Shown here one piece after another: positions 24,536-31,767 of a stretch of DNA of 51,251 bases. The DNA lies in the IMG/VR virus record IMGVR_UViG_3300032069_000017, positions 1-51,251 of that record; one strand, 5' to 3'. The notes beneath the pieces were generated by a model. That model was not told where the DNA came from. It searched no databases and worked only from the letters and a program-made list of their open reading frames with translations. This DNA is from a virus. Position 1 is the first letter of the stretch. Each line of letters starts with the position of its first letter. A program made the position numbers and the translations under genes.

Positions 24536-24572
24536 ATATTCTATAAGTAATAAATATAAAGGAAGTGAAATC

Positions 24573-24821
24573 ATGAAACCACAAAAAAGGCTTGAATTAA
24601 CAGAACAAGAATTTGAGGAACTTGTGAATGAATTGTCAGAAAGAATCAAAGACGTGATATACATGAACCTTAAAGGTAGGCTTCGGAATGAAGTAAAGAA
24701 GATATTTAAAGCAGAACTTGAAACTAATAGTTCAATAGAACTCACATGGGCACTGCACCTTGTTTTTGGGGATATAGAACAAATAGTTGGAAGATTAAGA
24801 AGGAAGGAAGCGAAACCGTGA
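24573..24821 (+). CDS. Hypothetical helical protein
   Basis: An 82-residue, charged helical protein from ATG 24573 after GGAAGTG. Its codon use is less AT-rich than neighbours and closer to the type A genes, so it may have come in with the RNA segment. Its stop overlaps the next GTG start. No family recognised. Confidence 0.6.
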   Translation: MKPQKRLELTEQEFEELVNELSERIKDVIYMNLKGRLRNEVKKIFKAELETNSSIELTWALHLVFGDIEQIVGRLRRKEAKP

Positions 24822-25009
24822 AAGTAAGACAAAATTGTAATATGTGTAATAGACCTTTCTGGGTGAATGAGAAGGAAACAGACACTAATAAAAGGGAATA
24901 CTGCCAGAAGTGTAGGAATTTAATGAATATGATTAACCAGAAGCAAGTTAAATTTACTAAAAGAAAAGTATCTATTAATGATGTGTTTAAGAACGCTGAA
25001 CATACATAA
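24818..25009 (+). CDS. Zinc-ribbon protein
   Basis: A 63-residue protein from GTG 24818 (GTGA overlap). CNMCNRPFWVNEKE and CQKC form a Cx2C...Cx2C ribbon, followed by a Lys-rich end. It immediately precedes the shared operator. Confidence 0.6.
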   Translation: MKVRQNCNMCNRPFWVNEKETDTNKREYCQKCRNLMNMINQKQVKFTKRKVSINDVFKNAEHT

Positions 25010-25016
25010 GTAAAGT

Positions 25017-25080
25017 GAACACGTGTTCGTTAAAATGAACAGTATAAAGAAAGGTTTATTAAGAATAAAAGGTATAGTAT
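25017..25080 (+). promoter_or_regulatory. Operator and promoter of the cytosine methyltransferase gene
   Basis: GAACACGTGTTC (25017-25028) is a perfect 12-bp palindrome. A half-site TGAACA begins at 25036, so the GAAC elements are 20 bp apart. The same pair with the same 20-bp spacing lies before polB (31716-31747). The TATA-like TTTATTAA at 25055-25062 follows, then GTATAGTAT, 15 nt before the start codon. Confidence 0.65.
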
Positions 25081-25094
25081 AAAGGTAGAAGTTT

Positions 25095-26054
25095 ATGAAA
25101 GCCTATGTTTTTTATTCTACATACCATCATTGGGTTCAATCTTTATTAGATGCTAATTATACAATTATAGGATGTTATCAACCAGATGTCACTATTGACC
25201 CAGATAAGTATATGGAACAAGATAGGCTTTCTAATTTAGTATTACAAATGAATTTTCCTAAGATACAAGTTATGGGACCAATGTGTATAAAGGAGCATTT
25301 TAATGATATAGACCTTATAGTAGGTAGTCCACCGTGTGTAGGTTTTAGTAAAGCTAGTCCGGTTAGTAGGTTAGACCATCCTTGGAATAAGCATACTCTT
25401 AATTTTGCTAAGTGGATAGCTAAGATTCTACCTGAGCATTTTCTAATGGAAATGGTACCAGAACTGCTTACTAAGGGTGAGGAATTATGGGTTAGATATA
25501 TAGAAACTATTAATACTGATTACCTATTTACTTATAAGATTATGGATGCTGCTGATTATGGTGCGGCTCAAAGACGTAAACGGTTACTTGTATGGGGTTG
25601 TAGAAGGGACCAAGAATGGATTGACCCGCTAGAAACTTTGCCTAAGATTCCAGCTAAGACTATAGGGGAGGTAATACCAGAAAATGTATCTAGATATTGG
25701 GATATGTATAAACCAGATACTAAATATATAATGCCTGTAGAAAGGATAGATGGTAAACTTAGAAAGGGACCATTTAGTTTATTAGCTACTCCAGAAAGGA
25801 GGAATAAAAGAACTTTAACTAGGAATGATGTATCGTTCACTTTAGTTAAGTTTTCTACTCATAATATGTTATACCAAAGAGAAGAAAGGAGACGGTTCTT
25901 TAGTATAGAAGAACTTAAACTTATAATGGGATTTCCAATAGACTATAAGTTTCCTAATAAGAATGTTCAAGAAGTATCTAGATGTATAGCAAGTGGGATT
26001 GATATTAGGTTTGCTACCCATTTACTAAAACATATTAAGGGCGTGTTAGAATGA
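25095..26054 (+). CDS. C5-cytosine DNA methyltransferase, divergent N-terminus
   Basis: A 319-residue protein. The catalytic motif IV is GSPPCVGFSKASPV at about residues 77-90. Motif VI is the variant FLMEMVPEL (normally ENV), motif VIII is AAQRRKRLLVWG, and the end has EELKLIMGFP, as in Dcm/HhaI enzymes. The first 60 residues (KAYVFYSTYHHWVQSLL) lack the usual FxGxG SAM-binding motif I. It could modify viral DNA or bind SAM in an unusual way. Target sequence cannot be read. Confidence 0.75.
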   Translation: MKAYVFYSTYHHWVQSLLDANYTIIGCYQPDVTIDPDKYMEQDRLSNLVLQMNFPKIQVMGPMCIKEHFNDIDLIVGSPPCVGFSKASPVSRLDHPWNKHTLNFAKWIAKILPEHFLMEMVPELLTKGEELWVRYIETINTDYLFTYKIMDAADYGAAQRRKRLLVWGCRRDQEWIDPLETLPKIPAKTIGEVIPENVSRYWDMYKPDTKYIMPVERIDGKLRKGPFSLLATPERRNKRTLTRNDVSFTLVKFSTHNMLYQREERRRFFSIEELKLIMGFPIDYKFPNKNVQEVSRCIASGIDIRFATHLLKHIKGVLE

Positions 26055-26194
26055 GTTGTGGAACATATAAAGGGGATACTAGAATAAATTGTGAAGGATG
26101 TTATTACTTAAAGTATAAAATTTTAGAATCGTGTTTAGATTGTCTCCAGAAGTATTGGGAAGAAAGGAAAGGAAAGGGAAGGAAGTTAAACTAA
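26051..26194 (+). CDS. Cys-rich small protein
   Basis: A 47-residue protein in ATGA overlap with five Cys (CEGC, CLDC and one more near the N-terminus) and a basic tail. Probable zinc binding. It bridges the methyltransferase and phosphoesterase genes. Confidence 0.5.
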   Translation: MSCGTYKGDTRINCEGCYYLKYKILESCLDCLQKYWEERKGKGRKLN

Positions 26195-27097
26195 ATGAGT
26201 GAAAAGTTTAGGTGTAAATACTGCAATAGTGATAATGTGGGTATACATGTAAAGCCTAATAGGTATAAATGTTTTAACTGTGGAAGAACCTTTACGATAA
26301 ATGTAGCTATAGATAATGAAATAACGACTAAGATTTCAGAGGGAGTTACTAGGCTAGAAGTAAACTTAAAGACTGACGAAGATAGAATAAGACTAGTTCC
26401 TATAGGAGATATACATATTGGAGCGCCGAAGGGACAATGCGATTGGGCTAAAGTTAAAAGGGAACTTAATTATATACTGAATACTCCTAATACCTATATG
26501 TATGGTATGGGAGACTATATGGACTGTGCGCAGAAGATGACGGGCGGGCATGGTGGACCAAACCTATTCCAGAGTAGCTTAAGTCCCATGGAACAGTATA
26601 ACGTTATAGAAGATGCCTTTAAACCTTTAGCTAAGAAGGGTAAAATAATAGGTCTGCACGCTGGTAATCATGAGGACTGGATTATGCAGCAGAACGGAAT
26701 ACAAATAATAGACTTACTATGCAGAAGCTTAGGTGTACCGTTTTTAGGACCGGGTTGTGATACTATATTAACCGTTAATAAACAGAAGTATAGTATCTAT
26801 AGTCAACATGGTTCTAGTAATGCTAAGCTTAAATATACTAAGCTTGGGGCATTAATAAACGCTACTAGAGATATATTTAGTGAAATATTCTTATACGGTC
26901 ATGTTCATCAGCTAGGGGTACAGAAGGGAGGTAAACGATTAGGAAATAACCAAATGAAGACCTATTATATATTAACTGGGCATTTCTTAAACTGGGAAGG
27001 TTCATATGCCCAAGCGTTTGGTTTAGATGTATGTCCATCAGGCTGTGCACAAATAAAACTATTTAGTGATAGAAAGGATATTCATGTGTCCATCTAA
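26195..27097 (+). CDS. Calcineurin-like phosphoesterase with N-terminal zinc ribbon
   Basis: A 300-residue protein. Residues 6-32 form a zinc ribbon (CKYC, CFNC). The phosphoesterase core shows GDIHIGAP (about 70), GMGDYMD (about 104), HAGNHEDW (about 153), SQHG and LYGHVHQLG (about 234). The metal ligands look complete, so it is probably an Mre11-like nuclease or phosphatase. No Rad50-like ATPase lies nearby. Place among recombination genes favours a DNA nuclease role. Confidence 0.75.
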   Translation: MSEKFRCKYCNSDNVGIHVKPNRYKCFNCGRTFTINVAIDNEITTKISEGVTRLEVNLKTDEDRIRLVPIGDIHIGAPKGQCDWAKVKRELNYILNTPNTYMYGMGDYMDCAQKMTGGHGGPNLFQSSLSPMEQYNVIEDAFKPLAKKGKIIGLHAGNHEDWIMQQNGIQIIDLLCRSLGVPFLGPGCDTILTVNKQKYSIYSQHGSSNAKLKYTKLGALINATRDIFSEIFLYGHVHQLGVQKGGKRLGNNQMKTYYILTGHFLNWEGSYAQAFGLDVCPSGCAQIKLFSDRKDIHVSI

Positions 27098-27293
27098 GAA
27101 ACTTAATGAAATAAAAGGTTGGTTAGAAGTAGATGAGAAACTTAAACAGGATATACCGAATATATGTCCCAAGTGCGGGGGAAAACTTAATCATGTGGAC
27201 GCACTACAAACTTGTAATATGTACTTTATATACTGTATGAATTTAGAATGTCGTTATGCGGAAATATATAGAGAATATGAGGTATATAAATGA
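27084..27293 (+). CDS. Zinc-ribbon protein
   Basis: A 69-residue protein from ATG 27084 with CPKCGGKL and a second Cys set (C..YCMNLEC), followed by an acidic/Tyr-rich end. It overlaps the previous gene by 14 nt and the next by ATGA. Confidence 0.6.
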   Translation: MCPSKKLNEIKGWLEVDEKLKQDIPNICPKCGGKLNHVDALQTCNMYFIYCMNLECRYAEIYREYEVYK

Positions 27294-27439
27294 TTAATAA
27301 AATAACTATAAGAATAAGCTTTCCAGCTACAATAGGATTAATACTTTATATTAGCTATCTATTAAAGGTTTGTTCTTATGAATTTATGGTAATAACATTA
27401 TTACTATTAATATTATGGGAAGCAACCGTGAAGGAATAA
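27290..27439 (+). CDS. Small membrane protein
   Basis: A 49-residue protein with two hydrophobic helices (SFPATIGLILYISYLL and FMVITLLLLILW). ATGA overlap with the previous gene. Confidence 0.5.
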   Translation: MINKITIRISFPATIGLILYISYLLKVCSYEFMVITLLLLILWEATVKE

Positions 27440-27441
27440 AT

Positions 27442-27600
27442 ATGAATAGAATAGATGAAATAAAAATAGTATGTAAGAAATGCCACTATTATAAGAATAT
27501 CTGCCACTATGACTATGGAGATTCTATGACTAAGATTCCGTGTGAAGCATTAAGAATATTAATGAAGATAGAATTGATGCTACAAGGTGTAGATGTATGA
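27442..27600 (+). CDS. Small Cys-rich protein
   Basis: A 52-residue protein with CKKCHYYKNICHYDYG and a further C near residue 34, consistent with one zinc site. It overlaps the HNH gene by ATGA. Confidence 0.5.
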   Translation: MNRIDEIKIVCKKCHYYKNICHYDYGDSMTKIPCEALRILMKIELMLQGVDV

Positions 27601-28118
27601 GTAAAAGAAAAGATTTTGAGCAATGGAAGATTGAAGTGGTCTATAAACAACAAGATGGTATATGTGTTAAGTGCGGTAATCCACTAATAGCTGGATTCCA
27701 TAGACACCATAAGGACGGAGATAATACTAATAATTCTATAGAAAACCTAGAACTACTTTGTATGACTTGCCACGGTTCAGAACAGTGGAAAACTTTGCAG
27801 CAACAGAAAGAGAAGCATATAGGAGAACTTAATACTCTTATACAGAAGGGAATAGAAGGTGGAGTAGCTGGAGCAGTACTAGATAAACTATTAGATGCTA
27901 TTAAACTAGCTCTTAGTCTAGAAAGGCAAGTTAATGGTTTAGAAGTAGAAGAAGCTCCAGCGTCAGTAAAGACAGAGTATTCACAGGTTATAGTAGAATG
28001 GAATCTTAAGGAATGGGAACGTGGAATAAAAGAAGGATTGCTTAAAGGTCTGGATATTAGTCTATCTAAAATTAATGAGGATATGGATAGTAAGGTAACT
28101 AAAAAGAAGGTTAAATAA
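27597..28118 (+). CDS. HNH nuclease with C-terminal helical extension
   Basis: A 173-residue protein. Residues 24-62 hold the HNH fold: CVKCGNPL, GFHRHHKDGDNTNNSIENLELLC, CHG. A long Leu/Lys/Glu helix-rich extension makes it unlike simple homing enzymes. Placed within the recombination operon, it may act in viral DNA processing instead of homing. Its stop overlaps the radA start (TAATG). Confidence 0.7.
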   Translation: MSKRKDFEQWKIEVVYKQQDGICVKCGNPLIAGFHRHHKDGDNTNNSIENLELLCMTCHGSEQWKTLQQQKEKHIGELNTLIQKGIEGGVAGAVLDKLLDAIKLALSLERQVNGLEVEEAPASVKTEYSQVIVEWNLKEWERGIKEGLLKGLDISLSKINEDMDSKVTKKKVK

Positions 28119-29242
28119 TGGGGAGACCTAAAGGTTCTAAAAATAAGGACACTGAAAACTTAGAGAATAAACCTGTAGAGGTTAAGTTAGATATGGAACA
28201 TTTAAAAGAAGAGAAGCCAACTGATGAGAAGACTATAGTCAATCATGAAGAAGATGTTGTTGATAGTAATGCAGAAGTGCATAGGCTAGAAGACTTACAA
28301 GGTATTGGTCCTAAGACAGCAGAGAAACTTAGAGAATTGGGATATACTTTAGTTGGTATAGCTACTGGTAGAGCAGATGAAATAGCAGCAGAAATGAAGA
28401 TTAGCTTTGTACAGGCTAAGACATGGGTAATGGCTGCACAGGAAGCTTTACTAAAGACTATGAAGATGAAGACAGCTAATGAAAGCGATAAGGATAAGAA
28501 GATTAAGCAACAGTTTATTAAAACTGGAAGCAATAGCTTTAACACTCTAATAGGTGGTGGCTTTCCAACTATGGCTACTACTGGATTAAGCGGTAGGTTC
28601 AGTACCGGTAAAACACAAGCATGCTTTGATGCTACAGTAGATTGCATAGGAAGGTTAAAGAGAAAAGTTGTATACATAGAGACTGAACCTAATACCTTTA
28701 GTCTAGATAGGCTTAAGCAGATAGCTAAAGCTAGAAAGCTAGACTGTAACTGGGATATGCTATATATATGTGAAGCGGACCAGATACCAACGGCTAAAGC
28801 ACAGTTCTTACAGTATAAGCTAGTGCAGAAAACACTAGAAGCTGGTGAAGATATAGGCTTAGTAATAGTGGATAGTTTTACTGCTAAGTTTAGACCCGGC
28901 TATAGTAGAAGGGAAATGCTACCGGTGAGGACTAGAGAGTTTACTGAACACTTCTTACTGATAGACTATCTGGCTAGTAAGTATAATGTGGCTTGGATAT
29001 TAACCTGCCAAGTAATAGGAGCACCAGACCCCGGTCAAAGCTTAGGTATTAAAATGAAGACTGGTGATAGTTTCTATCCCGTTGGTGGAGAATACCTACT
29101 ACATTCAGTAAATACTTGGGTAAGCCTGTTGCAAATAAAGACTGATTTATACGAAGCTATACTCTATGATAGTAGCTATCTACCAAGAAGTAAATGTGAA
29201 TTTATACTAACTTCAAATGGTCTAATGGACGGGGTAAAATAG
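28118..29242 (+). CDS. radA: RadA/Rad51-type recombinase
   Basis: A 374-residue ATPase for strand exchange. A charged leader is followed by a helix-hairpin-helix domain at about residues 56-110 (LQGIGPKTAEKLRELGY), Walker A in GRFSTGKTQ (about 158-166) and Walker B in GLVIVDSFTA (about 247-256). The N-terminal DNA-binding domain is typical of archaeal RadA and Rad51. Length is near the family's usual 320-350 plus the extra leader. It lies with HNH, XPF-like and phosphoesterase genes in one recombination cluster. Confidence 0.85.
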   Translation: MGRPKGSKNKDTENLENKPVEVKLDMEHLKEEKPTDEKTIVNHEEDVVDSNAEVHRLEDLQGIGPKTAEKLRELGYTLVGIATGRADEIAAEMKISFVQAKTWVMAAQEALLKTMKMKTANESDKDKKIKQQFIKTGSNSFNTLIGGGFPTMATTGLSGRFSTGKTQACFDATVDCIGRLKRKVVYIETEPNTFSLDRLKQIAKARKLDCNWDMLYICEADQIPTAKAQFLQYKLVQKTLEAGEDIGLVIVDSFTAKFRPGYSRREMLPVRTREFTEHFLLIDYLASKYNVAWILTCQVIGAPDPGQSLGIKMKTGDSFYPVGGEYLLHSVNTWVSLLQIKTDLYEAILYDSSYLPRSKCEFILTSNGLMDGVK

Positions 29243-29259
29243 TAAAAGGAGAAAATTAA

Positions 29260-29541
29260 ATGCCTAAAGTTTTTTGGTTTGATAACAAGGATATGGATAA
29301 GATGTATGGTAAATTTAGAATACTTAAAGGTAGTTATGTACAAGGTGCTTGCACGAAATGGAACGGTATGATTGTTATACATCTTAATACTGCAATAAGG
29401 ATATTAAGACATAGAACTTTAGGGACTATAGAAATATTAGGACATGAATATATACATTACTTAGCTGAAATAACTAGAGCTACAATAGTAGATAGGATAT
29501 TAGACTATATAAGTTATGGGTGGAAAAAAAGAAAAGAATAG
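29260..29541 (+). CDS. Small HExxH protein
   Basis: A 93-residue protein with EILGHEYIHYLAEI at about residues 57-70, an HExxH motif in the middle of a hydrophobic helix as in zincins. A Lys-rich C-terminus. It is the second of three mini metallopeptidase-like proteins. Acting partners are unknown. Confidence 0.6.
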   Translation: MPKVFWFDNKDMDKMYGKFRILKGSYVQGACTKWNGMIVIHLNTAIRILRHRTLGTIEILGHEYIHYLAEITRATIVDRILDYISYGWKKRKE

Positions 29542-29548
29542 TATAAAG

Positions 29549-30184
29549 GTGATTATAATTCCTCTTTATATTGATTCAAGAGAACCAGATGATATAGTAC
29601 GGTTACTTAAAAGAGAAAACTTAGCTATAGAAGTAAAAACTATACCTAGCGGGGACTACGTTTTTGGCGAAGTGGCTGTGGAGAGGAAAGCAATATTAGA
29701 CCTTATTAGTTCAGTAACTACTGGTGATAGGCATTTCTGGAACCAGTTAGAAACTATGAGAAACACCTATACTATACCAATACTACTCATAGAAGGACCA
29801 ATAAACCATAGGGACCGTATAGTTATGGGAATATTAACGACTGTAATTCTATTCTGTAAATACCAGACTATATTTAGCAAGGATAAAGAAGATACTGCCA
29901 AATGGATAGCAGACTTATTTACTAAGTATGGAGTAGGTAAGACTGGTAGGATTCCGCCACCAGCGGTTATTAGAGCAGCTACACCTAAACAAATAAAATG
30001 GGCTATGCTCCAGTGTATAAAGGGTATTGGTCCTAAAACTGCTAATAAGATACTAGAGGAAATACCAGATATATTTTCAGCATCTTATGACTATCATACT
30101 ATTAAAGCTAAATTAAGAAAAGTAAAAGGTTTAAGCCATATAGCAAGAGAACTATTAGTTGGAGTAAAAGCTAATGATATTTAA
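29549..30184 (+). CDS. XPF/ERCC4-family nuclease with HhH end
   Basis: About 211 residues. The nuclease motif runs YIDSREPDD, then SGDYVFGEVAVERKAILD (the ERKxxxD core) at about residues 25-50. The C-terminus has a helix-hairpin-helix pair (CIKGIGPKTANKIL and KVKGLSHIARELL). This is the architecture of archaeal XPF and Mus81-type enzymes without helicase. The start is uncertain: GTG 29549 is in frame but forms part of the GGTGA site at 29548-29552, and ATT 29558 has better spacing. Confidence 0.8.
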   Translation: MIIIPLYIDSREPDDIVRLLKRENLAIEVKTIPSGDYVFGEVAVERKAILDLISSVTTGDRHFWNQLETMRNTYTIPILLIEGPINHRDRIVMGILTTVILFCKYQTIFSKDKEDTAKWIADLFTKYGVGKTGRIPPPAVIRAATPKQIKWAMLQCIKGIGPKTANKILEEIPDIFSASYDYHTIKAKLRKVKGLSHIARELLVGVKANDI

Positions 30185-30185
30185 T

Positions 30186-30257
30186 ATGGGGAATATCAAA
30201 ATAGATATACATATATATAGAAATAGTAAATTAATACTGTATGGTGAAGGTGAATAG
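30186..30257 (+). CDS. Possible micro-protein
   Basis: A 23-residue frame from ATG 30186 between two genes, ending next to the GGTGA site of the 30261 gene. No motif. Weak. Confidence 0.25.
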   Translation: MGNIKIDIHIYRNSKLILYGEGE

Positions 30258-30260
30258 AAA

Positions 30261-30518
30261 ATGGTAACTGTGAATGAAGAACTTAGAGAACGATACATGG
30301 AACTGGCTGGAATATTAAAAGAGACAAAATTTGGGACTTCCAAAAGTTTGAAAAAAATACTGCATAAGTTTGCTCTTCAGGAAGGTGTGAAGATGATTAA
30401 TGTTAAAGAATACTTAGACGTTCTTAAAGGTGCTGGGTTAGTAGTTTTTGATAAAGGTAAGAAGAACTGGAAATATGTTCCCGAAGAAGAATGGGATTTG
30501 TTTAGTATTAATATTTAA
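30261..30518 (+). CDS. Small winged-helix-like protein
   Basis: An 85-residue protein: helix (NEELRERYMELAGILKE), then KSLKKILHKFALQEG and a wing-like hairpin (GLVVFDKGKKNWKYVPEE). It may be a DNA-binding regulator or a replication accessory factor. Pattern-based call only. Confidence 0.5.
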   Translation: MVTVNEELRERYMELAGILKETKFGTSKSLKKILHKFALQEGVKMINVKEYLDVLKGAGLVVFDKGKKNWKYVPEEEWDLFSINI

Positions 30519-30530
30519 GGTGGTGATAAA

Positions 30531-31652
30531 GTGGTTAAGAAAAATAAGATAGATAAACCGGTATTCTCTGATGCTAGGTTAGAAATACTATCTAAGAAGA
30601 ATAATGTATCTATAGAGAAACTATCAAAACAATGCCAAGAAGAACTAGAGAAGTTAAAGGTTCAAGGAGTTACTGTTAACTTAGAACGCCTAGCTGTTAA
30701 TGCAGTAATGAATATTTACCGTAGACAAAAGGCTTTCCAGAATATTAATAGGAAGAAAAGAGAAACTACTATAGTTTATGGCTTCATTAGCGGCGATAGA
30801 GGTATATGGGATAAAGCTGACCAAGTGCGTAGGGAAGTAAAGAAGTTCATAGATAAGAATGGTCTGCAAGCCGCATTAGAAGCTCAAAAGATTGATGGTG
30901 ACAATAATATACTAGACCAACGAGCAAAGATATACGGTAGGGATAATCCTAACTATCTAAAACCTCTAAACCCTAATCTACATGTGCTGGACCGAATACT
31001 GTTTGGGTTCTTTAGGAAGAACGGGGATAAAAACTATAAGTATGGTTCTATACAGACTAGTGATAATAGACTGGCTAGGGGATGGAATAAAGTAAAGTTC
31101 TATGTACCCTGTCAAGTGCCAGCAATAATCAAGGAAGAGATGGACGACTTTATTACTTTATCAGCAAGCACCGCAGAAGATACTTTAAGCGTATTCAAAG
31201 CTATCAAGGAAGACATAGACATTAAGGCTGTAATAGACGAAACGTTAAAGGACCAGTGGACAGAAATTAGTAAAGTAGAAGAATTCCATGAGAAGTTTAA
31301 GGATGCTTGGGACCGTAGAATATTTGTTAAGGGAATAGTAGCTTGGATAAACACTGATAGACCTACATCTTATGGAGCAGTAAAAATGGGACTAATGAAT
31401 CCAGATAATGAAGATGAACAGGTAATAGTAGAAATACCAGAGCAGATAGGAATAGACTTTGGAGAACTTAGTGAGGTTTATGTCTTTGGTAAAACTAGAA
31501 GAAGTATGTACTATGATGAAGAACATAAGCTAGTAGAAGGTGATGTTAATATACAAGCTACTGGAATCTTTGTAGTAATACCAACACCGAGAGAAGGACA
31601 AGGATACGAAGGAATAAAAGAGGATGAACCGGTTACCGGTTGGGTAGACTAA
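30531..31652 (+). CDS. Hypothetical replication-associated protein, possibly ssDNA-binding
   Basis: A 373-residue protein with a GTG start after GGTGGTGA. Charged helical N-terminus (about 1-75), a middle region with YGFISGDRGIWDKADQ, and a β-rich C-terminal half (KGIVAWINTDRPTSYGAVKMGL, EVYVFGKTRRSM) that looks OB-like. No catalytic motif. Just before polB, a single-strand DNA-binding role is reasonable but unproven. It may end the operon, as polB has its own promoter. Confidence 0.5.
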   Translation: MVKKNKIDKPVFSDARLEILSKKNNVSIEKLSKQCQEELEKLKVQGVTVNLERLAVNAVMNIYRRQKAFQNINRKKRETTIVYGFISGDRGIWDKADQVRREVKKFIDKNGLQAALEAQKIDGDNNILDQRAKIYGRDNPNYLKPLNPNLHVLDRILFGFFRKNGDKNYKYGSIQTSDNRLARGWNKVKFYVPCQVPAIIKEEMDDFITLSASTAEDTLSVFKAIKEDIDIKAVIDETLKDQWTEISKVEEFHEKFKDAWDRRIFVKGIVAWINTDRPTSYGAVKMGLMNPDNEDEQVIVEIPEQIGIDFGELSEVYVFGKTRRSMYYDEEHKLVEGDVNIQATGIFVVIPTPREGQGYEGIKEDEPVTGWVD

Positions 31653-31676
31653 TAAGTCTATCCTTTTTATCCTATA

Positions 31677-31747
31677 TCATATTATATAAATAGTATTTAA
31701 GGGGTTCGGTTTAATGAACACTAGTTCAAAATAATGAACATATGGTC
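31677..31747 (+). promoter_or_regulatory. Promoter and paired operator of polB
   Basis: A TATA-rich stretch (ATTATATAAATAG, then TATTTAAGG) at 31681-31701 is followed by GAACACTAGTTC (31716-31727) and GAACATATGGTC (31736-31747), start-to-start exactly 20 bp. The first set and the spacing match the methyltransferase operator at 25017. The sites lie at or after the expected transcription start, a good position for repression. Confidence 0.65.
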
Positions 31748-31767
31748 AAAATAATAGGTAGATAAAA

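Noticed and set aside
24366-24550. Protein-coding reading of the GC-rich segment on the plus strand
   Set aside because: The frame would start upstream of the promoter-derived start site, and its Gly/Arg/Ser-rich sequence does not resemble other proteins here. The folded-RNA reading is stronger.
24314-24832. 172-residue minus-strand frame
   Set aside because: It is rich in Leu/Ser as expected for the shadow of charged plus-strand genes, and crosses the predicted RNA; no ribosome site.
26195-27097. Mre11-Rad50 pair
   Set aside because: The phosphoesterase fits Mre11-like nucleases, but no SMC/Rad50-type ATPase exists in the window.
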